Assembly: GCA_016290135.1 (NCBI GenBank)
Contig: JAEESW010000008.1
Location: forward strand, 1-64,000
Direction: 5' to 3'
DNA: 64,000 nucleotides
Origin: a bacterium
GTDB lineage: Bacteria > UBP6 > UBA1177
The position numbers were made by a program, and so were the translations under genes. Of this stretch, positions 1-10,275 are shown piece by piece. The notes beneath the pieces were generated by a model, which did not search any database, was not told where the DNA came from, and was given only the letters and a program-made list of their open reading frames with translations. The stretch's first letter is position 1. The number at the start of each line of letters is the position of its first letter.

Positions 1-1
1 C

Positions 2-217
2 ATCAACAGCCACTTCAAGCAGAATTTTTATGCCTTCGTGAACCACTACCGGCTTAAGGAGACGCTTGAGCTGATGAACAAAACCGAGAACGCGGATAAA
101 AATATTCTTGAGATCGCCTTTACCGCCGGTTTCAACTCAAAAACGACCTTCAACGCCACATTCAAGAAGGAGCTCGGCGAAACTCCGCGGAATTATCGCA
201 AGCGTATCGAAAAATAG
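2..217 (+). CDS. AraC-family transcriptional regulator, C-terminal fragment (5' end outside window)
   Basis: Open frame from window edge: ...LKETLELMNKTENADKNILEIAFTAGFNSKTTFNATFKKELGETPRNYRKRIEK*, typical AraC HTH end (AFxxGFxSxxxFxxxFKKxxGxTPxxYRK). Confidence 0.85.
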   Translation: MNSHFKQNFYAFVNHYRLKETLELMNKTENADKNILEIAFTAGFNSKTTFNATFKKELGETPRNYRKRIEK

Positions 218-304
218 TTCAGGCAAGGGCTCAGCAATATTGACAATTGCTTTTTAAAACTTAGATTTCCATAGTTTTTGTCACTTTATTATGGAGGTTA
301 TATT

Positions 305-1228
305 ATGACAAAGGTTCTTCTTGCTACCGAAAAGCCGTTTGCAGCAAAGGCTGTTGCAAAAATCGAAGAGATCTGCAAGGGCGCAGGTTATGAATTCCGC
401 AAACTTGAAAAGTACACATCGGTTGACGAGCTCAAGGCTGCTGTCAAAGATGTAAACGCAGTCATCATCAGAAGCGACAAAATCACGAAAGAGATCATGG
501 ATGCCGCTCCGGAACTCAAGATCGTAGTCAGAGGCGGCGCAGGATACGACAACGTTGACTGTGCGGCTGCAAAAGAGAAAGGCATTGTTGTTATGAACAC
601 CCCCGGCGTAAATGCAAACGCTGTCGCGGAACTTGCGATCGGTATGGCGATCTATACCGCAAGAACCTGCTTCACTCCGACCACCGGAACAGAGCTTAAA
701 GGCAAAAAACTCGGTCTTCAGGCTTACGGAAACGTCGGAAGGAACGTTGCAAGGATCGCGAAAGGACTCGGCATGGAAGTCTATGCATTCGATCCGTTCC
801 TCACCAAAGAAAAGATCGAATCCGAGGGCGTAAAATACATCGCTACCAAAGAAGAGCTCTACAAGACCTGCAACTACGTTTCCCTTCACATCCCGGCTAA
901 CGACGAGACCAAAAAATCTATCACGAAAGAGTTCATGATGGATATGCCGAAACCGGCAACTCTCATCAACACCGCAAGAAAAGAGATCATCAACGAAGAA
1001 GACCTCGCGGCTGTTCTTGAAGCAAGACCCGATTTCAAATACGTCGCTGACGTAGCTCCGGACAACGCTGAAGAACTCAAAGCAAAATTCGAAGGCAGAG
1101 TATTCTTCACCCCGAAAAAAATGGGCGCACAGACAAGCGAAGCAAACGACAACGCTGCAGAAGCTGCTGCGACCGAGATCGTAAACTTCTTCGAAAAGGG
1201 CGATGTAAGATTCCAGGTCAACAAGTAA
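305..1228 (+). CDS. serA: D-3-phosphoglycerate dehydrogenase-like 2-hydroxyacid dehydrogenase
   Basis: MTKVLLATEKPFA...; NAD-binding GxGxxG-like 'LQAYGNVGRNVARIAKGLGMEVYAFDP', 'NTARKEIINEEDL'; start moved to ATG at 305. Confidence 0.82.
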   Translation: MTKVLLATEKPFAAKAVAKIEEICKGAGYEFRKLEKYTSVDELKAAVKDVNAVIIRSDKITKEIMDAAPELKIVVRGGAGYDNVDCAAAKEKGIVVMNTPGVNANAVAELAIGMAIYTARTCFTPTTGTELKGKKLGLQAYGNVGRNVARIAKGLGMEVYAFDPFLTKEKIESEGVKYIATKEELYKTCNYVSLHIPANDETKKSITKEFMMDMPKPATLINTARKEIINEEDLAAVLEARPDFKYVADVAPDNAEELKAKFEGRVFFTPKKMGAQTSEANDNAAEAAATEIVNFFEKGDVRFQVNK

Positions 1229-1254
1229 CCGCTTTTAATTTCTGAATTATTCGG

Positions 1255-1282
1255 CGCGGGCTTTTTGCCCGCGTTTTTTTTT
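1255..1282 (+). terminator. Rho-independent terminator after serA
   Basis: CGCGGGC-TTTTT-GCCCGCG stem-loop followed by TTTTTTTTT. Confidence 0.9.
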
Positions 1283-1391
1283 GCCTTTCATGCTTGTTTT
1301 TATGCTGGGGTCGTAATAGGGCAAAAATCTTGTCTTTTTTGCGATTTTTTTTAAAATCTGCTGCTTTTTTTTTGAACTTTCGGAGGAAAGA

Positions 1392-2771
1392 ATGAACACT
1401 TTGGACGCTATTTCGGTTGTTGACGGCAGATACGCCTCCAAAACCGATGAACTCAGGGATATTTTTTCGGAATACGGTCTCATCAGACACCGTGTTTTTG
1501 TCGAAGTCGAATGGCTCAAATTCATTCTCGGACGTCTCGGATTCGATGATGCGCCTCAAGGGGTCATTGATGCGATAGATGCGATATACAACGGTTTCAA
1601 TACCGAAAGCGGGCTTATGGTCAAAAAGTTCGAATCGGTCACGAACCACGATGTGAAGTCGGTCGAATACTATGTCAAGGATCAGCTTGAGAGCCGCGGT
1701 CTGGGACATTTGAAAGAGTGGGTCCACTTCTGCTGCACTTCGGAGGATATCAACAACACTTCCTATGCGCTGATGATCAAGAAGGGAAAGGCGATCGTCT
1801 GCACGCTTCTCCGTGAACTTCTCGGTAATATCGAGTCTTTTGCGAAGGCGAACAAGGCTGTCCCAATGATGGCGAGGACGCATGGTCAGCCTGCGACGCC
1901 GACGACTGTCGGCAAAGAGTTCATCAATTTCGCGGCCCGTTTCAGACGCGAGCTCGATATACTTGAAAAGATCGAAGTCGAGTGCAAATTCAGCGGTGCT
2001 ACCGGCAACTGGAATGCGCATGTCGCTGCAAAACCTGATGTCAACTGGCTGAGCGCGGCTGAAGAGTTCATTTCAGAACGTTTGGGGGCGAAACCTCTCA
2101 TCTGGACTACGCAGATCAACAATTACCACTATATCTCGGAGATATTTCACGCGCTCATCCGCATTGCTTCGACTCTTATCGATATGGACCGAGACATCTG
2201 GACCTACATTTCGCTTGCTTATTTCAAACAGAAACCGAAAGAGGGTGAAGTCGGTTCGTCAACGATGCCGCACAAGATAAATCCGATCGATTTCGAGAAC
2301 AGCGAAGGAAACGCGGGTGTCGCTATATCGCTCATGGAACATTTAAGCACGAAACTTCTCAACTCGAGGCTTCAGCGCGACCTCACCGATTCAACGGTCC
2401 TCAGGAATATCGGACTGGTCTTCGGCTACGTTCTGATAAGTTTCAAGAACTGCATGAAAGGGCTTTCCAAGATCGAAGTCAACTATCCGAAACTTGCAGA
2501 AGATCTTGAGGACAACCTTGAGCTTCTTGCCGAGCCGGTTCAGACTGTCATGAGAGTTTACGGAGAGGAGAATCCTTACGAAAAGCTGAAAGGGCTTACA
2601 CGCGGCAAAAAAATCGAGAGAAAAGGGCTCGACGAGTTTATTGATTCGCTTGAAAAAGTTCCGGCTGATGTCAAAGAAAAACTCAAAAAGCTCACTCCTT
2701 CGACATATCTCGGCATCGCGGAAAAACTTGTTGACGAATATTTTGAAAGAACGGGTGCAAATGTCAGGTAG
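1392..2771 (+). CDS. purB: Adenylosuccinate lyase
   Basis: MNTLDAISVVDGRYASKTDELRDIFSEYGLIRHRVFVEVEW...; signature 'GSSTMPHKINPIDFENSEGN'. Confidence 0.95.
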   Translation: MNTLDAISVVDGRYASKTDELRDIFSEYGLIRHRVFVEVEWLKFILGRLGFDDAPQGVIDAIDAIYNGFNTESGLMVKKFESVTNHDVKSVEYYVKDQLESRGLGHLKEWVHFCCTSEDINNTSYALMIKKGKAIVCTLLRELLGNIESFAKANKAVPMMARTHGQPATPTTVGKEFINFAARFRRELDILEKIEVECKFSGATGNWNAHVAAKPDVNWLSAAEEFISERLGAKPLIWTTQINNYHYISEIFHALIRIASTLIDMDRDIWTYISLAYFKQKPKEGEVGSSTMPHKINPIDFENSEGNAGVAISLMEHLSTKLLNSRLQRDLTDSTVLRNIGLVFGYVLISFKNCMKGLSKIEVNYPKLAEDLEDNLELLAEPVQTVMRVYGEENPYEKLKGLTRGKKIERKGLDEFIDSLEKVPADVKEKLKKLTPSTYLGIAEKLVDEYFERTGANVR

Positions 2772-3894
2772 ATCGCTGTTTTCATTAACCGGAGTCTTTG
2801 TTTTTGTCCTTTTTTCAGTGCTGCTCCTTTCCTTCACGGGCTGTGAGGAAAAGTATGGACATAACGATAACGAAGAGGAAGAAGAACAGACTGTCGTGCC
2901 GGATGAAGATGCCGGAGATACAGTGCACGATGCCGACCGTGAGGAAGAGAGAGATGAGGCTGGAGACGAGGCCGGAGATGATGACTATGAAGAGATTTCC
3001 GAAGAAGAGCCGGGCATAGTTGACGAAGACGAAACTCCCGACGAAGAACCTGAGATCCCTGAAGAGGAAAAAATAAAATCAGTAACTATCGGCACTTACA
3101 ACACGCGTTTGTTTTTCGACAAAGTCTGCGACACAGGAACCTGCTCAAGTTCCGATTTCGAGAAAGTTCCGAGTGATCCTGAATACAGCGAAAAAGTGAG
3201 CGACCTCGCCGCTTCGGTGCGTGAGATCGGTGCGGACATCATACTTGTGCAGGAGGTCGAAAAGGACTCGTGTCTCAAGGATCTCTTTGAAAAAGCTGGC
3301 GGTTACGATGAGTATTATCTGGGAGAAAAGGGTTATTCGGCTTCAGTTGACACCGGCGTTATGACAAAAGGAAAGATAACTTACAAAAACAAGCACATCG
3401 AGCAGATAGACTGTGCAGGCTGCGATGGCGGGAAGACCACTTTCTCACGCGCTTTCCTCGAGACCCACATATCACTGGGAGGTCGTGACATCATTGTTTT
3501 TTCGGCACATTTCAAGTCGAAAGCGGACGATGACGCGGAACGCAGGCTTGCTGAGGCGGCAGCCGCGGCAAAGATCATGAAAAGCGTTGCTGAAAAATAC
3601 CCCGGCGCTCTTATCGTGATGGGAGGAGATCTCAACGACGAACCCGGAAGCGATACTTTGGAGCCTTTTGAGAGCGATCCTGCGTTTCTGAGGGTCGCGG
3701 ATGAACTTTCCTCAAGAGATCAGGCAACTTATTCCTACCGCGGCGAGGCGATCGCTATCGACCATATTTTCTGGATGAAGAGCGGTGCCGGTTCCTACAG
3801 ACAAGGCTCCGCCGAGGTCGTAAAGGACGCCCCGAGCTGGTATTCGCTCGGTTCTTCAGATCATGCCGCTTTGAAGGCAGTATTTGAATTCTAA
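2761..3894 (+). CDS. Lipoprotein with endonuclease/exonuclease/phosphatase domain and acidic stalk
   Basis: Signal peptide with lipobox LLLSFTGC, Glu/Asp-rich linker, then 'IGTYNTRLFF...DIILVQEVE...HFKSKADD...GGDLNDEP...SSDHAALKAVF'. Confidence 0.8.
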   Translation: MSGRSLFSLTGVFVFVLFSVLLLSFTGCEEKYGHNDNEEEEEQTVVPDEDAGDTVHDADREEERDEAGDEAGDDDYEEISEEEPGIVDEDETPDEEPEIPEEEKIKSVTIGTYNTRLFFDKVCDTGTCSSSDFEKVPSDPEYSEKVSDLAASVREIGADIILVQEVEKDSCLKDLFEKAGGYDEYYLGEKGYSASVDTGVMTKGKITYKNKHIEQIDCAGCDGGKTTFSRAFLETHISLGGRDIIVFSAHFKSKADDDAERRLAEAAAAAKIMKSVAEKYPGALIVMGGDLNDEPGSDTLEPFESDPAFLRVADELSSRDQATYSYRGEAIAIDHIFWMKSGAGSYRQGSAEVVKDAPSWYSLGSSDHAALKAVFEF

Positions 3895-3895
3895 G

Positions 3896-4843
3896 ATGTT
3901 CACTTTCGTTGCCGCAAAACATAAACCTCTGATCATTCCGGTCTTTATTCCTCATTTAGGCTGCAAAAGGCAGTGTGCTTTCTGCAATCAGCACGACGTT
4001 ACAGGGGTCGTTGAACCGACTCTGGAAGATGTCGAAAATGCGGTGAAAAGCTATCTTTCGTGGTCGGCACCGCGTGAAAGGACTGAAATCTCGTTTTACG
4101 GCGGCACGTTTACGGCGCTTCCCCGTGAAAAAATGATGAGTTACATCGAAAAAGGGGCTGGATTTGTCAAAGACGGCACTGTCGATGCACTGCGCTGCTC
4201 GACAAGACCCGACGAGATCGATGCTGAACGTGCCGGAATACTGAGAAACAACTCCTTTGAAACTGTGGAACTCGGCGTGCAGAGCATGTCTGAAACGCTG
4301 CTTGAAAAAATGAGACGCGGCCACTCATCAGACCATGTCGTAAAGGCGTCGGAACTGCTGAAAAATGCAGGGATCCGTGTCGGTATGCAGTTTATGACGG
4401 GATTTCCGGGAGAGAGTGATGAGGATGTGGAGATCTCATGCGCCTCATTGACACTTTTAAAACCGGACTTCATAAGGATCTATCCTTTCGTTCCGCTCAA
4501 ACACACGCCGGTCCTCAACGATCTGGAGAGCGGAAAGGTCAGGACAGAAAGCGTGGAGAGGATCATTGACAGGAGTGCGTCGCTTTTTCTTGCAGCAATG
4601 AGGGAAAAGATCCCTGTGATCAGAGTCGGACTGCCTCAAAGTGATGATCTTCCGGAGATCTATCCGGCAAATCTTTTCCAGGTCGTGGCGGCAAAAGCGA
4701 TAGAACGGCTTGTCGAAGAGGGTGAAAGAGAGTTCTGCATCCCCGAAAATTTTGTTACGAGCTTCAACATGGCGAAGAGGAAGTTTGCTTTTTTCATACG
4801 AGCAACTATCATCCCGAAAAGTTCCTTGGGAGGAATGATATGA
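3896..4843 (+). CDS. Radical SAM protein (Elp3/MiaB-like core)
   Basis: 'IPVFIPHLGCKRQCAFCNQHDVTG' CxxxCxxC motif, 'FYGGTFTALP', 'ELGVQSMSETLLEKMRRGHSSDHV'. Confidence 0.85.
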   Translation: MFTFVAAKHKPLIIPVFIPHLGCKRQCAFCNQHDVTGVVEPTLEDVENAVKSYLSWSAPRERTEISFYGGTFTALPREKMMSYIEKGAGFVKDGTVDALRCSTRPDEIDAERAGILRNNSFETVELGVQSMSETLLEKMRRGHSSDHVVKASELLKNAGIRVGMQFMTGFPGESDEDVEISCASLTLLKPDFIRIYPFVPLKHTPVLNDLESGKVRTESVERIIDRSASLFLAAMREKIPVIRVGLPQSDDLPEIYPANLFQVVAAKAIERLVEEGEREFCIPENFVTSFNMAKRKFAFFIRATIIPKSSLGGMI

Positions 4844-6240
4844 CCACTTATTTGACTTCATTCATAGTTTCGTTTGTTTTTGTCTGCCTTGTGACACCCT
4901 TGCTCATAAAGATCGGACTCAAATTCGGCTTTGTCGACCAGGTGAACCAGCGCAAGATCCACCGCGGTGCAATCCCGAGAATAGGCGGCATCGGCATTTC
5001 GCTCGGAACGATGCTTCCGATTTTTCTCCTGTTTTACATCAGGGGCGGGATCCACATCGAGACACCTGACAACATTTACCTCTTCTTTGTCGGCGGTCTT
5101 TCGATAAGCCTGCTCGGCCTTCTTGACGATATCAAAGGGGTCAACGCGAAAGTAAAACTCCTTTTCCAGATCGGAATTGCGATTATGGCGACTATGCACG
5201 GCGCTTTGATTCAGTCGATTCCGACACCGTGGGGACAGCTGGAACTCGGATTTTTCAGTTATGTTCTCACTGTTTTCTGGATCATAGGCATCATCAACGC
5301 GTTCAATCTGATCGACGGAATGGACGGGCTTTCTTCCGGCATCACTCTGTTTTCAGCCCTCACGATAGCTATGCTCGCGATCGTCAACGGCACGCCGTAT
5401 CTTCCTGTTGCCCTTGTCGGACTTGCACTTGCCGGCGCTGTTACCGGATTTCTTATCTATAATTTCAATCCCGCAAAGATTTTCATGGGTGATTCCGGCT
5501 CGATGTTCATAGGCTACATTCTGGCTGTTCTCTCTCTCAAAAGCCAGTCGAAAGCCCACGCTGTCGTTTCGATCATGGTCCCGATCATCGCGATGGGGCT
5601 GCCGATCCTTGACACAACACTTGCCTTTTTGAGACGAATCCTGCGTCATCAGTCGATTTTCGCGGCTGACAAGCAGCACATACACCACTTTTTACTTTCG
5701 CTCGGTTTCAACCAGCGCAAGACTGTGCTTATCCTTTATGCGATCTCGATCCTCTTCACTATTCTTTCGATGGTGATGATTTTCAACAAAAACGTAGACA
5801 CCTTCCTTATCGTCCTCATTTTCGCGATAATCGTCTTCGTCATAATCACGAAACTCGGCTATGTCGAGATGATTTACGGCAAATTCCGCGTAAAGAAGGA
5901 AAATTCGCTTGAAAAACACCTTGAAAATTTCTTCATCAACAGGATAGAACTCAAGGAAGACAAAGATTTTTATTCGTCCGAACTTCCGATAAAAGGCTTC
6001 GACATCATCGACGTCAAAGGAAAACTCCTCTTTTCATCCGGCGAAAAGGATCCGATAAACTTCTTCGACATTTCTGCGAGAAGATCGCGTATCGTCCGCC
6101 TTTACTGGACTGAAAACGTTCCGATAATCGGCTCGAGGGAATCGGCTATGCTTATCCTCATGGCGAAAGGTCTTGTCGCGAAATTCGCCCCGATAAGCGA
6201 CGCTGACGAGAAAAAATTTCTGGCTGAAATCAAAGAATAA
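4840..6240 (+). CDS. Undecaprenyl-phosphate sugar-1-phosphate transferase (WecA/TagO family)
   Basis: Multi-TM protein with 'FNLIDGMDGLSSG', 'FLIYNFNPAKIFMGDSGSMFIG', 'DKQHIHHFLLSLGFNQRKTV'; ATGA overlap with upstream gene. Confidence 0.9.
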   Translation: MTTYLTSFIVSFVFVCLVTPLLIKIGLKFGFVDQVNQRKIHRGAIPRIGGIGISLGTMLPIFLLFYIRGGIHIETPDNIYLFFVGGLSISLLGLLDDIKGVNAKVKLLFQIGIAIMATMHGALIQSIPTPWGQLELGFFSYVLTVFWIIGIINAFNLIDGMDGLSSGITLFSALTIAMLAIVNGTPYLPVALVGLALAGAVTGFLIYNFNPAKIFMGDSGSMFIGYILAVLSLKSQSKAHAVVSIMVPIIAMGLPILDTTLAFLRRILRHQSIFAADKQHIHHFLLSLGFNQRKTVLILYAISILFTILSMVMIFNKNVDTFLIVLIFAIIVFVIITKLGYVEMIYGKFRVKKENSLEKHLENFFINRIELKEDKDFYSSELPIKGFDIIDVKGKLLFSSGEKDPINFFDISARRSRIVRLYWTENVPIIGSRESAMLILMAKGLVAKFAPISDADEKKFLAEIKE

Positions 6241-6999
6241 TCAAAGACTTGTAAGAACGACCGGGCCGTTTGCGGTGATCGCTACGGTGTGCTCGAACTG
6301 GCAGCTCAGTTTGCCGTCCATCGTGACGACTGTCCAGCCGTCGCTCAAAGTGCGTGTTTTGTAGGTCCCTTCGTTTATCATCGGTTCGATCGCGACGACC
6401 ATTCCTTCCTGCAGCTTAAGTCCGTCACCGCGCTTGCCGTAGTGCGGGATCGCGGGATCTTCGTGAAGGTGGACGCCTGTGCCGTGACCGACATACTCGA
6501 CAACGACAGAAAATCCGTTGCTTTCGGCATATTCCTGGATCACTGCGCCGATATCGCCGATATGGTTGCCAGGAACACACTGTTCTATTCCGAGTTCAAG
6601 GCATCTGCGGGTGACTTCGACAAGTTTTTTCGCCTTGTCCGTTGCGCCGGGCATTACATAGGTCATCGTGCTGTCGCCGATATAGCCGTTGAGAGTGACG
6701 CCGCAGTCAACTGAAAGTATATCGCCGCGCTGGATGATCTTCGCCTTTCTAGGGATGCCGTGAACGACCTCGTTGTTTACCGAAATGCAGGTGGCGTGGA
6801 CATAGTCGTCGACCGATTTGAAAGTCGGATGCCCGCCGTGCTTTTTTATGAATTTGTCGGCAAAAGCATCGATCTGAAGCGTCGAGACTCCCGGTTTGAT
6901 ATAAGTTTTAAGTTCATGGTAAAGTTCTGCAAGAACGTGACCGGCAGCTTTGATCTTCTCTATCTGCTCCGGAGTTTTGATGATGATATCTTCGCACAT
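6241..6999 (-). CDS. map: Methionine aminopeptidase type I
   Basis: 'IIIKTPEQIEKIKAAGHVLAELYHELKTYIKPGVST', 'SVNNEVVHGIP', 'DCGVTLNGYIGDSTMT', 'GHGTGVHLHEDPAIPHYG', 'IEPMINEGT'. Confidence 0.95.
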   Translation of the reverse strand: MCEDIIIKTPEQIEKIKAAGHVLAELYHELKTYIKPGVSTLQIDAFADKFIKKHGGHPTFKSVDDYVHATCISVNNEVVHGIPRKAKIIQRGDILSVDCGVTLNGYIGDSTMTYVMPGATDKAKKLVEVTRRCLELGIEQCVPGNHIGDIGAVIQEYAESNGFSVVVEYVGHGTGVHLHEDPAIPHYGKRGDGLKLQEGMVVAIEPMINEGTYKTRTLSDGWTVVTMDGKLSCQFEHTVAITANGPVVLTSL

Positions 7000-7091
7000 T
7001 TCAGCCTCAAAAAGCAAATTAGCAAAAAACGGGCGATTATAGCCCTAAATCTGCCGGTTGCAAGGTTGGAAAAATTGAAAAGACAAAAAAA

Positions 7092-7649
7092 TTACAGCTT
7101 TTTGAAAAATTCAGGCCTGTGAAAGTCGGGTCTTTCGCTTTTTATTTCGAAAAGGGTCATGTAGTGCGGAGAGGGAGATCTGTCGGCGCACTTGTAAATG
7201 TTGCCAGTGAGGGAGGCCGGATCTGTCCGTCCGCCGTTGAAAACGAAGACTTCTTTCGGGATCGTGACTGAAAGAGTGTAGCTCGTTTTTTCGTTTTTTA
7301 TGCCGAACGGTCTGTTCCCCAATGTCGAAGAAACTGTGATCTTTTCAATGGTCTCCGGGTCAAGTAACACTCTTTCATAGCGGTTTTTCCCGTATTCTGC
7401 GAGTATGCAGCCGGTGCAGCTGATCTCGAAATTGTAGTAGCTCTTTCCGTCGAAAGAGAAAAAAAGTTCGGAACAGCTGTCTTCGTAAACCCTTGAATTT
7501 ATTTCCGAATATACTGATCTTACGCTTGGCTCGGTTATGCGGAAAGTCGCAGAGATCCCTTCTTCCGCCGCTTCAAGATCGCATGAAACTTCAAGATCTT
7601 CAAGCGGTCTTTCCGCCCATGCCTGTTTTAAGAAGTACAAAGTCATCAC
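7092..7649 (-). CDS. Carbohydrate-binding family 9-like (DOMON-type) protein
   Basis: 'YEDSCSELFFSFDGKSYYNFEISCTGCILAEYG...' resembles CBM9-like domains. Confidence 0.6.
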   Translation of the reverse strand: MMTLYFLKQAWAERPLEDLEVSCDLEAAEEGISATFRITEPSVRSVYSEINSRVYEDSCSELFFSFDGKSYYNFEISCTGCILAEYGKNRYERVLLDPETIEKITVSSTLGNRPFGIKNEKTSYTLSVTIPKEVFVFNGGRTDPASLTGNIYKCADRSPSPHYMTLFEIKSERPDFHRPEFFKKL

Positions 7650-9028
7650 TCTTTTTCCAGAAAATCGGGAAGTTTTTTCTCTTTAATGTTGAAATAGTCG
7701 TCGTAAATTATGATGTCGTAGGCTTTGCCGCCGTAAACGACTTCCGGGAATCCGGTCATTTTTCCGAGAAACTCTCCGTTTTCAGTCTCAAAAAGGTAGA
7801 ATGATATGTCGGATGGTGTCAGGATGTTCGTCCTCTTGAAGACTGTGTAGGAAGTATCGCGATGGACGAGTGTCACGAATATTTCCGGATCGTCCGTCCC
7901 CTTCGGAAAGGTGTAAGTCAGCTCCTTTTCGAGAGAACTTGTCGAATATTTTTCTACGGTCACCTTTTTTGCTTCCGCTTCTCCGGATTCTGTGGCTATG
8001 TAAAATGTGCTGCCTGAAAATCCGGTTATGTTGATGACTTTCACATTTATGTCGGAAGAATGCTCGACTATCCTTTCGCCGGTCGAGATATCGAAAATAT
8101 AGACTTTGTCGAAGTAGTTCCCCGCGCTTTCAGGATCCTGTGATTCGAAGTTCCTGACTGTGAAGGCTGCGAGCGAGACTTCTTCGCTGCATGAGAGTAT
8201 CGTTGTTCCGGTCCGCGGGTAATTCCAGTATTCCTGACCGTTTTTCACGAAGAGGACGGAAAAGAACTCGTCGCTCTGTGCGATCACGAATCCGTCGTTT
8301 ATGCAGCGGACTTTCCCTTCGTAGGGCTGCAGCCACTCGCTTTCGCCGGTCGTTAAGGCAAGACCGTCGATAAAAGCGTAATCGACGAGCAAAGTCTCCG
8401 GAAAAGTGTGGAAATCGTTGAGTTCTTCAAAGAGTCCGGTCTTCCAGGCCCTGCTGCCGTCCGAAAGTTTGAGAGCCGTTATCCCCGATCCTTTCGTGCC
8501 GTAAAAGAATAAGTTGTCCTCGATCTTGAATTCTGCGGCAAGGGTCTCTTCGGCGTCCAGTGCGTTTTCCCAGATCTTTTCGCCGCTTTCGATGTCGAAG
8601 GCGCATACCGAATTTTCTCCGCACAGTGTGTAGACTCTGCCGTTTTCAACGATGAATCCGATGGAATCAGGCGAAAAGACGAGTTTCGATCCGGTCTCGA
8701 AAACTGTTTTGCCGCTCTCTGCATCAAGAAGGCACACAAAATCCTTTTTGCAGTTGCAGGCGAGAAGACCGCCGAAGATCTTTGCTGCCGGAGTCACCGG
8801 ATGTCCCGAAATATTCCTTTCCCACTTTTCCGAAAACGGAGAGAGCTTCGAAGCAAAAAGGAAGTTCTGCTGGTCTTTCTGGTATATGATATACAGAGAA
8901 TCCTTTTCGGAAGTGTGAAATAGCATTTTTCCGTTTTTGTGAAAGGTCTCGCTGCACGAAATGCAGAAAAAGAGCGAGAGAATCAAAGAAATCAAAAATA
9001 GTTTGTTGATAAGCGGTTCTTTTCTCAT
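7646..9028 (-). CDS. PQQ-like beta-propeller lipoprotein
   Basis: Signal peptide with lipobox 'LFFCISC'; repeated 'CLLDAESGKTVFE', 'VCAFDIESGEKIWENAL', 'ITALKLSDGSRAWKTGL' blades. Confidence 0.75.
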   Translation of the reverse strand: MRKEPLINKLFLISLILSLFFCISCSETFHKNGKMLFHTSEKDSLYIIYQKDQQNFLFASKLSPFSEKWERNISGHPVTPAAKIFGGLLACNCKKDFVCLLDAESGKTVFETGSKLVFSPDSIGFIVENGRVYTLCGENSVCAFDIESGEKIWENALDAEETLAAEFKIEDNLFFYGTKGSGITALKLSDGSRAWKTGLFEELNDFHTFPETLLVDYAFIDGLALTTGESEWLQPYEGKVRCINDGFVIAQSDEFFSVLFVKNGQEYWNYPRTGTTILSCSEEVSLAAFTVRNFESQDPESAGNYFDKVYIFDISTGERIVEHSSDINVKVINITGFSGSTFYIATESGEAEAKKVTVEKYSTSSLEKELTYTFPKGTDDPEIFVTLVHRDTSYTVFKRTNILTPSDISFYLFETENGEFLGKMTGFPEVVYGGKAYDIIIYDDYFNIKEKKLPDFLEKE

Positions 9029-10275
9029 TTTTTTCTGTCTGCTGACAATAATTTATCTTCTTTTATGAAAAAACTTTTTTTGCTGTCAAGCGCTTTTTCG
9101 AGTTGGATAGTCCTTGTCGCCGAAAGCGTCCTGAATGTGCCGGATATATCGAAGGGCGCAGTCCAGACTCTTTCGTATGTGTAGAGCAGAGGATCGACAG
9201 TCTGACCGTTCTGCATGACTGTGAAATGAAGGTGCGGAGCCGTGGAGCGCCCCGTGTTGCCGGCGCCGGCTATGATCTCGCCACGCGTCACTTTTCTTCC
9301 GTTTGTCGTGAGGAACCTGTTCAGATGTCCGTAGATCGTGCGCAGACCGTTGCCGTGGTCAACGACTATCGCCTTTCCGAGACCTCCTTTCTCTCCGGCA
9401 AAAATGACTGTCCCGCTTTCAGCCGCCCGCACCGGAGTGTCGATTTTTGCAAGGACATCGACTCCGCTGTGGAACTTCTTGTACTTGTTGAACGGATCTT
9501 TGCGGTTCCCGTAGTAGCTCGTTATCCTGCCGCTGTCTATCGGAGCCCGGAAAAATCCCGGAGGCGAGAGGACGACAGTGTGTCCCGAAACGAAGTAGTC
9601 GCCGTAGATATAATCACGGAAGGCCGTCATCGTGAAGTCGCCCAAAGTCTCGCTTTTGACGGAAAAACCGAGTATCCCGTAAGTTTTCACGAGGATGTCG
9701 TGGTCGAAGATCCCTTTTACCATGAAGGTTATCGAATCGCCGGGCTTAAGTTTGTCGAGAATGCCCCAGTCCCAGATGAGACGCTCTTTGGCTATCCCGT
9801 AAAACTGAGGATCGTCGCTTGCGAGCGAGTTCTTTATCGTGTAAAAACGGATCATCGTCTTTTCTTCCAGCTCTATCGGCTCGTTCTTCCTGACATACTC
9901 GCGTCCGTGGCGGACAAAGGAGATCTTTTCCCCTTTTGAATTGTTCTTGTAGTGGTGCAGGTCGTAGGAGATCGTCCTGTTGCCGGAGGTCGTCACGGAA
10001 AAAACATCCCCGTTCATGAATTTTGTGAGCCCCGCCTGCTGCCGGTAAAGCTTTTTTGCGCTGGTCCATGTGTCATTGCCCAGGATCTCGGCGAAAAAAT
10101 CGTCGTACTTTGTTTCCGGGACCTGGAGATGAAACGTTTCCGTCATCTTTTTCCCGCTTTTATTGTTCCAGTCGACATTGATGTTGACATCCTTCTTCAG
10201 CGATTCGAAGTATGCGAAGACGGATAACGCCGCAATGATCGAAAGTGCAATGACTGTCAGGAGCGCTTTTTTCAT
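9025..10275 (-). CDS. M23 family metallopeptidase (peptidoglycan endopeptidase)
   Basis: 'SYYGNRKDPFNKYKKFHSGVDVLAKIDTPVRAAESGTVIFAGEKGGLGKAIVVDHGNGLRTIYGHL...APHLHFTVMQNG'. Confidence 0.92.
   Translation of the reverse strand: MKKALLTVIALSIIAALSVFAYFESLKKDVNINVDWNNKSGKKMTETFHLQVPETKYDDFFAEILGNDTWTSAKKLYRQQAGLTKFMNGDVFSVTTSGNRTISYDLHHYKNNSKGEKISFVRHGREYVRKNEPIELEEKTMIRFYTIKNSLASDDPQFYGIAKERLIWDWGILDKLKPGDSITFMVKGIFDHDILVKTYGILGFSVKSETLGDFTMTAFRDYIYGDYFVSGHTVVLSPPGFFRAPIDSGRITSYYGNRKDPFNKYKKFHSGVDVLAKIDTPVRAAESGTVIFAGEKGGLGKAIVVDHGNGLRTIYGHLNRFLTTNGRKVTRGEIIAGAGNTGRSTAPHLHFTVMQNGQTVDPLLYTYERVWTAPFDISGTFRTLSATRTIQLEKALDSKKSFFIKEDKLLSADRKK

Noticed and set aside
281-889. Long ORF antisense to serA (202 aa) and many similar antisense ORFs in the track
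   Set aside because: Shadow ORFs of well-supported genes; no recognisable domains, RBS or sensible composition.
9103-9939. 278-aa plus-strand ORF opposite the M23 peptidase, and 316-aa ORF at 10305-11255 opposite the ABC ATPase
   Set aside because: Antisense to strongly supported protein families; explained by codon bias of the real genes.
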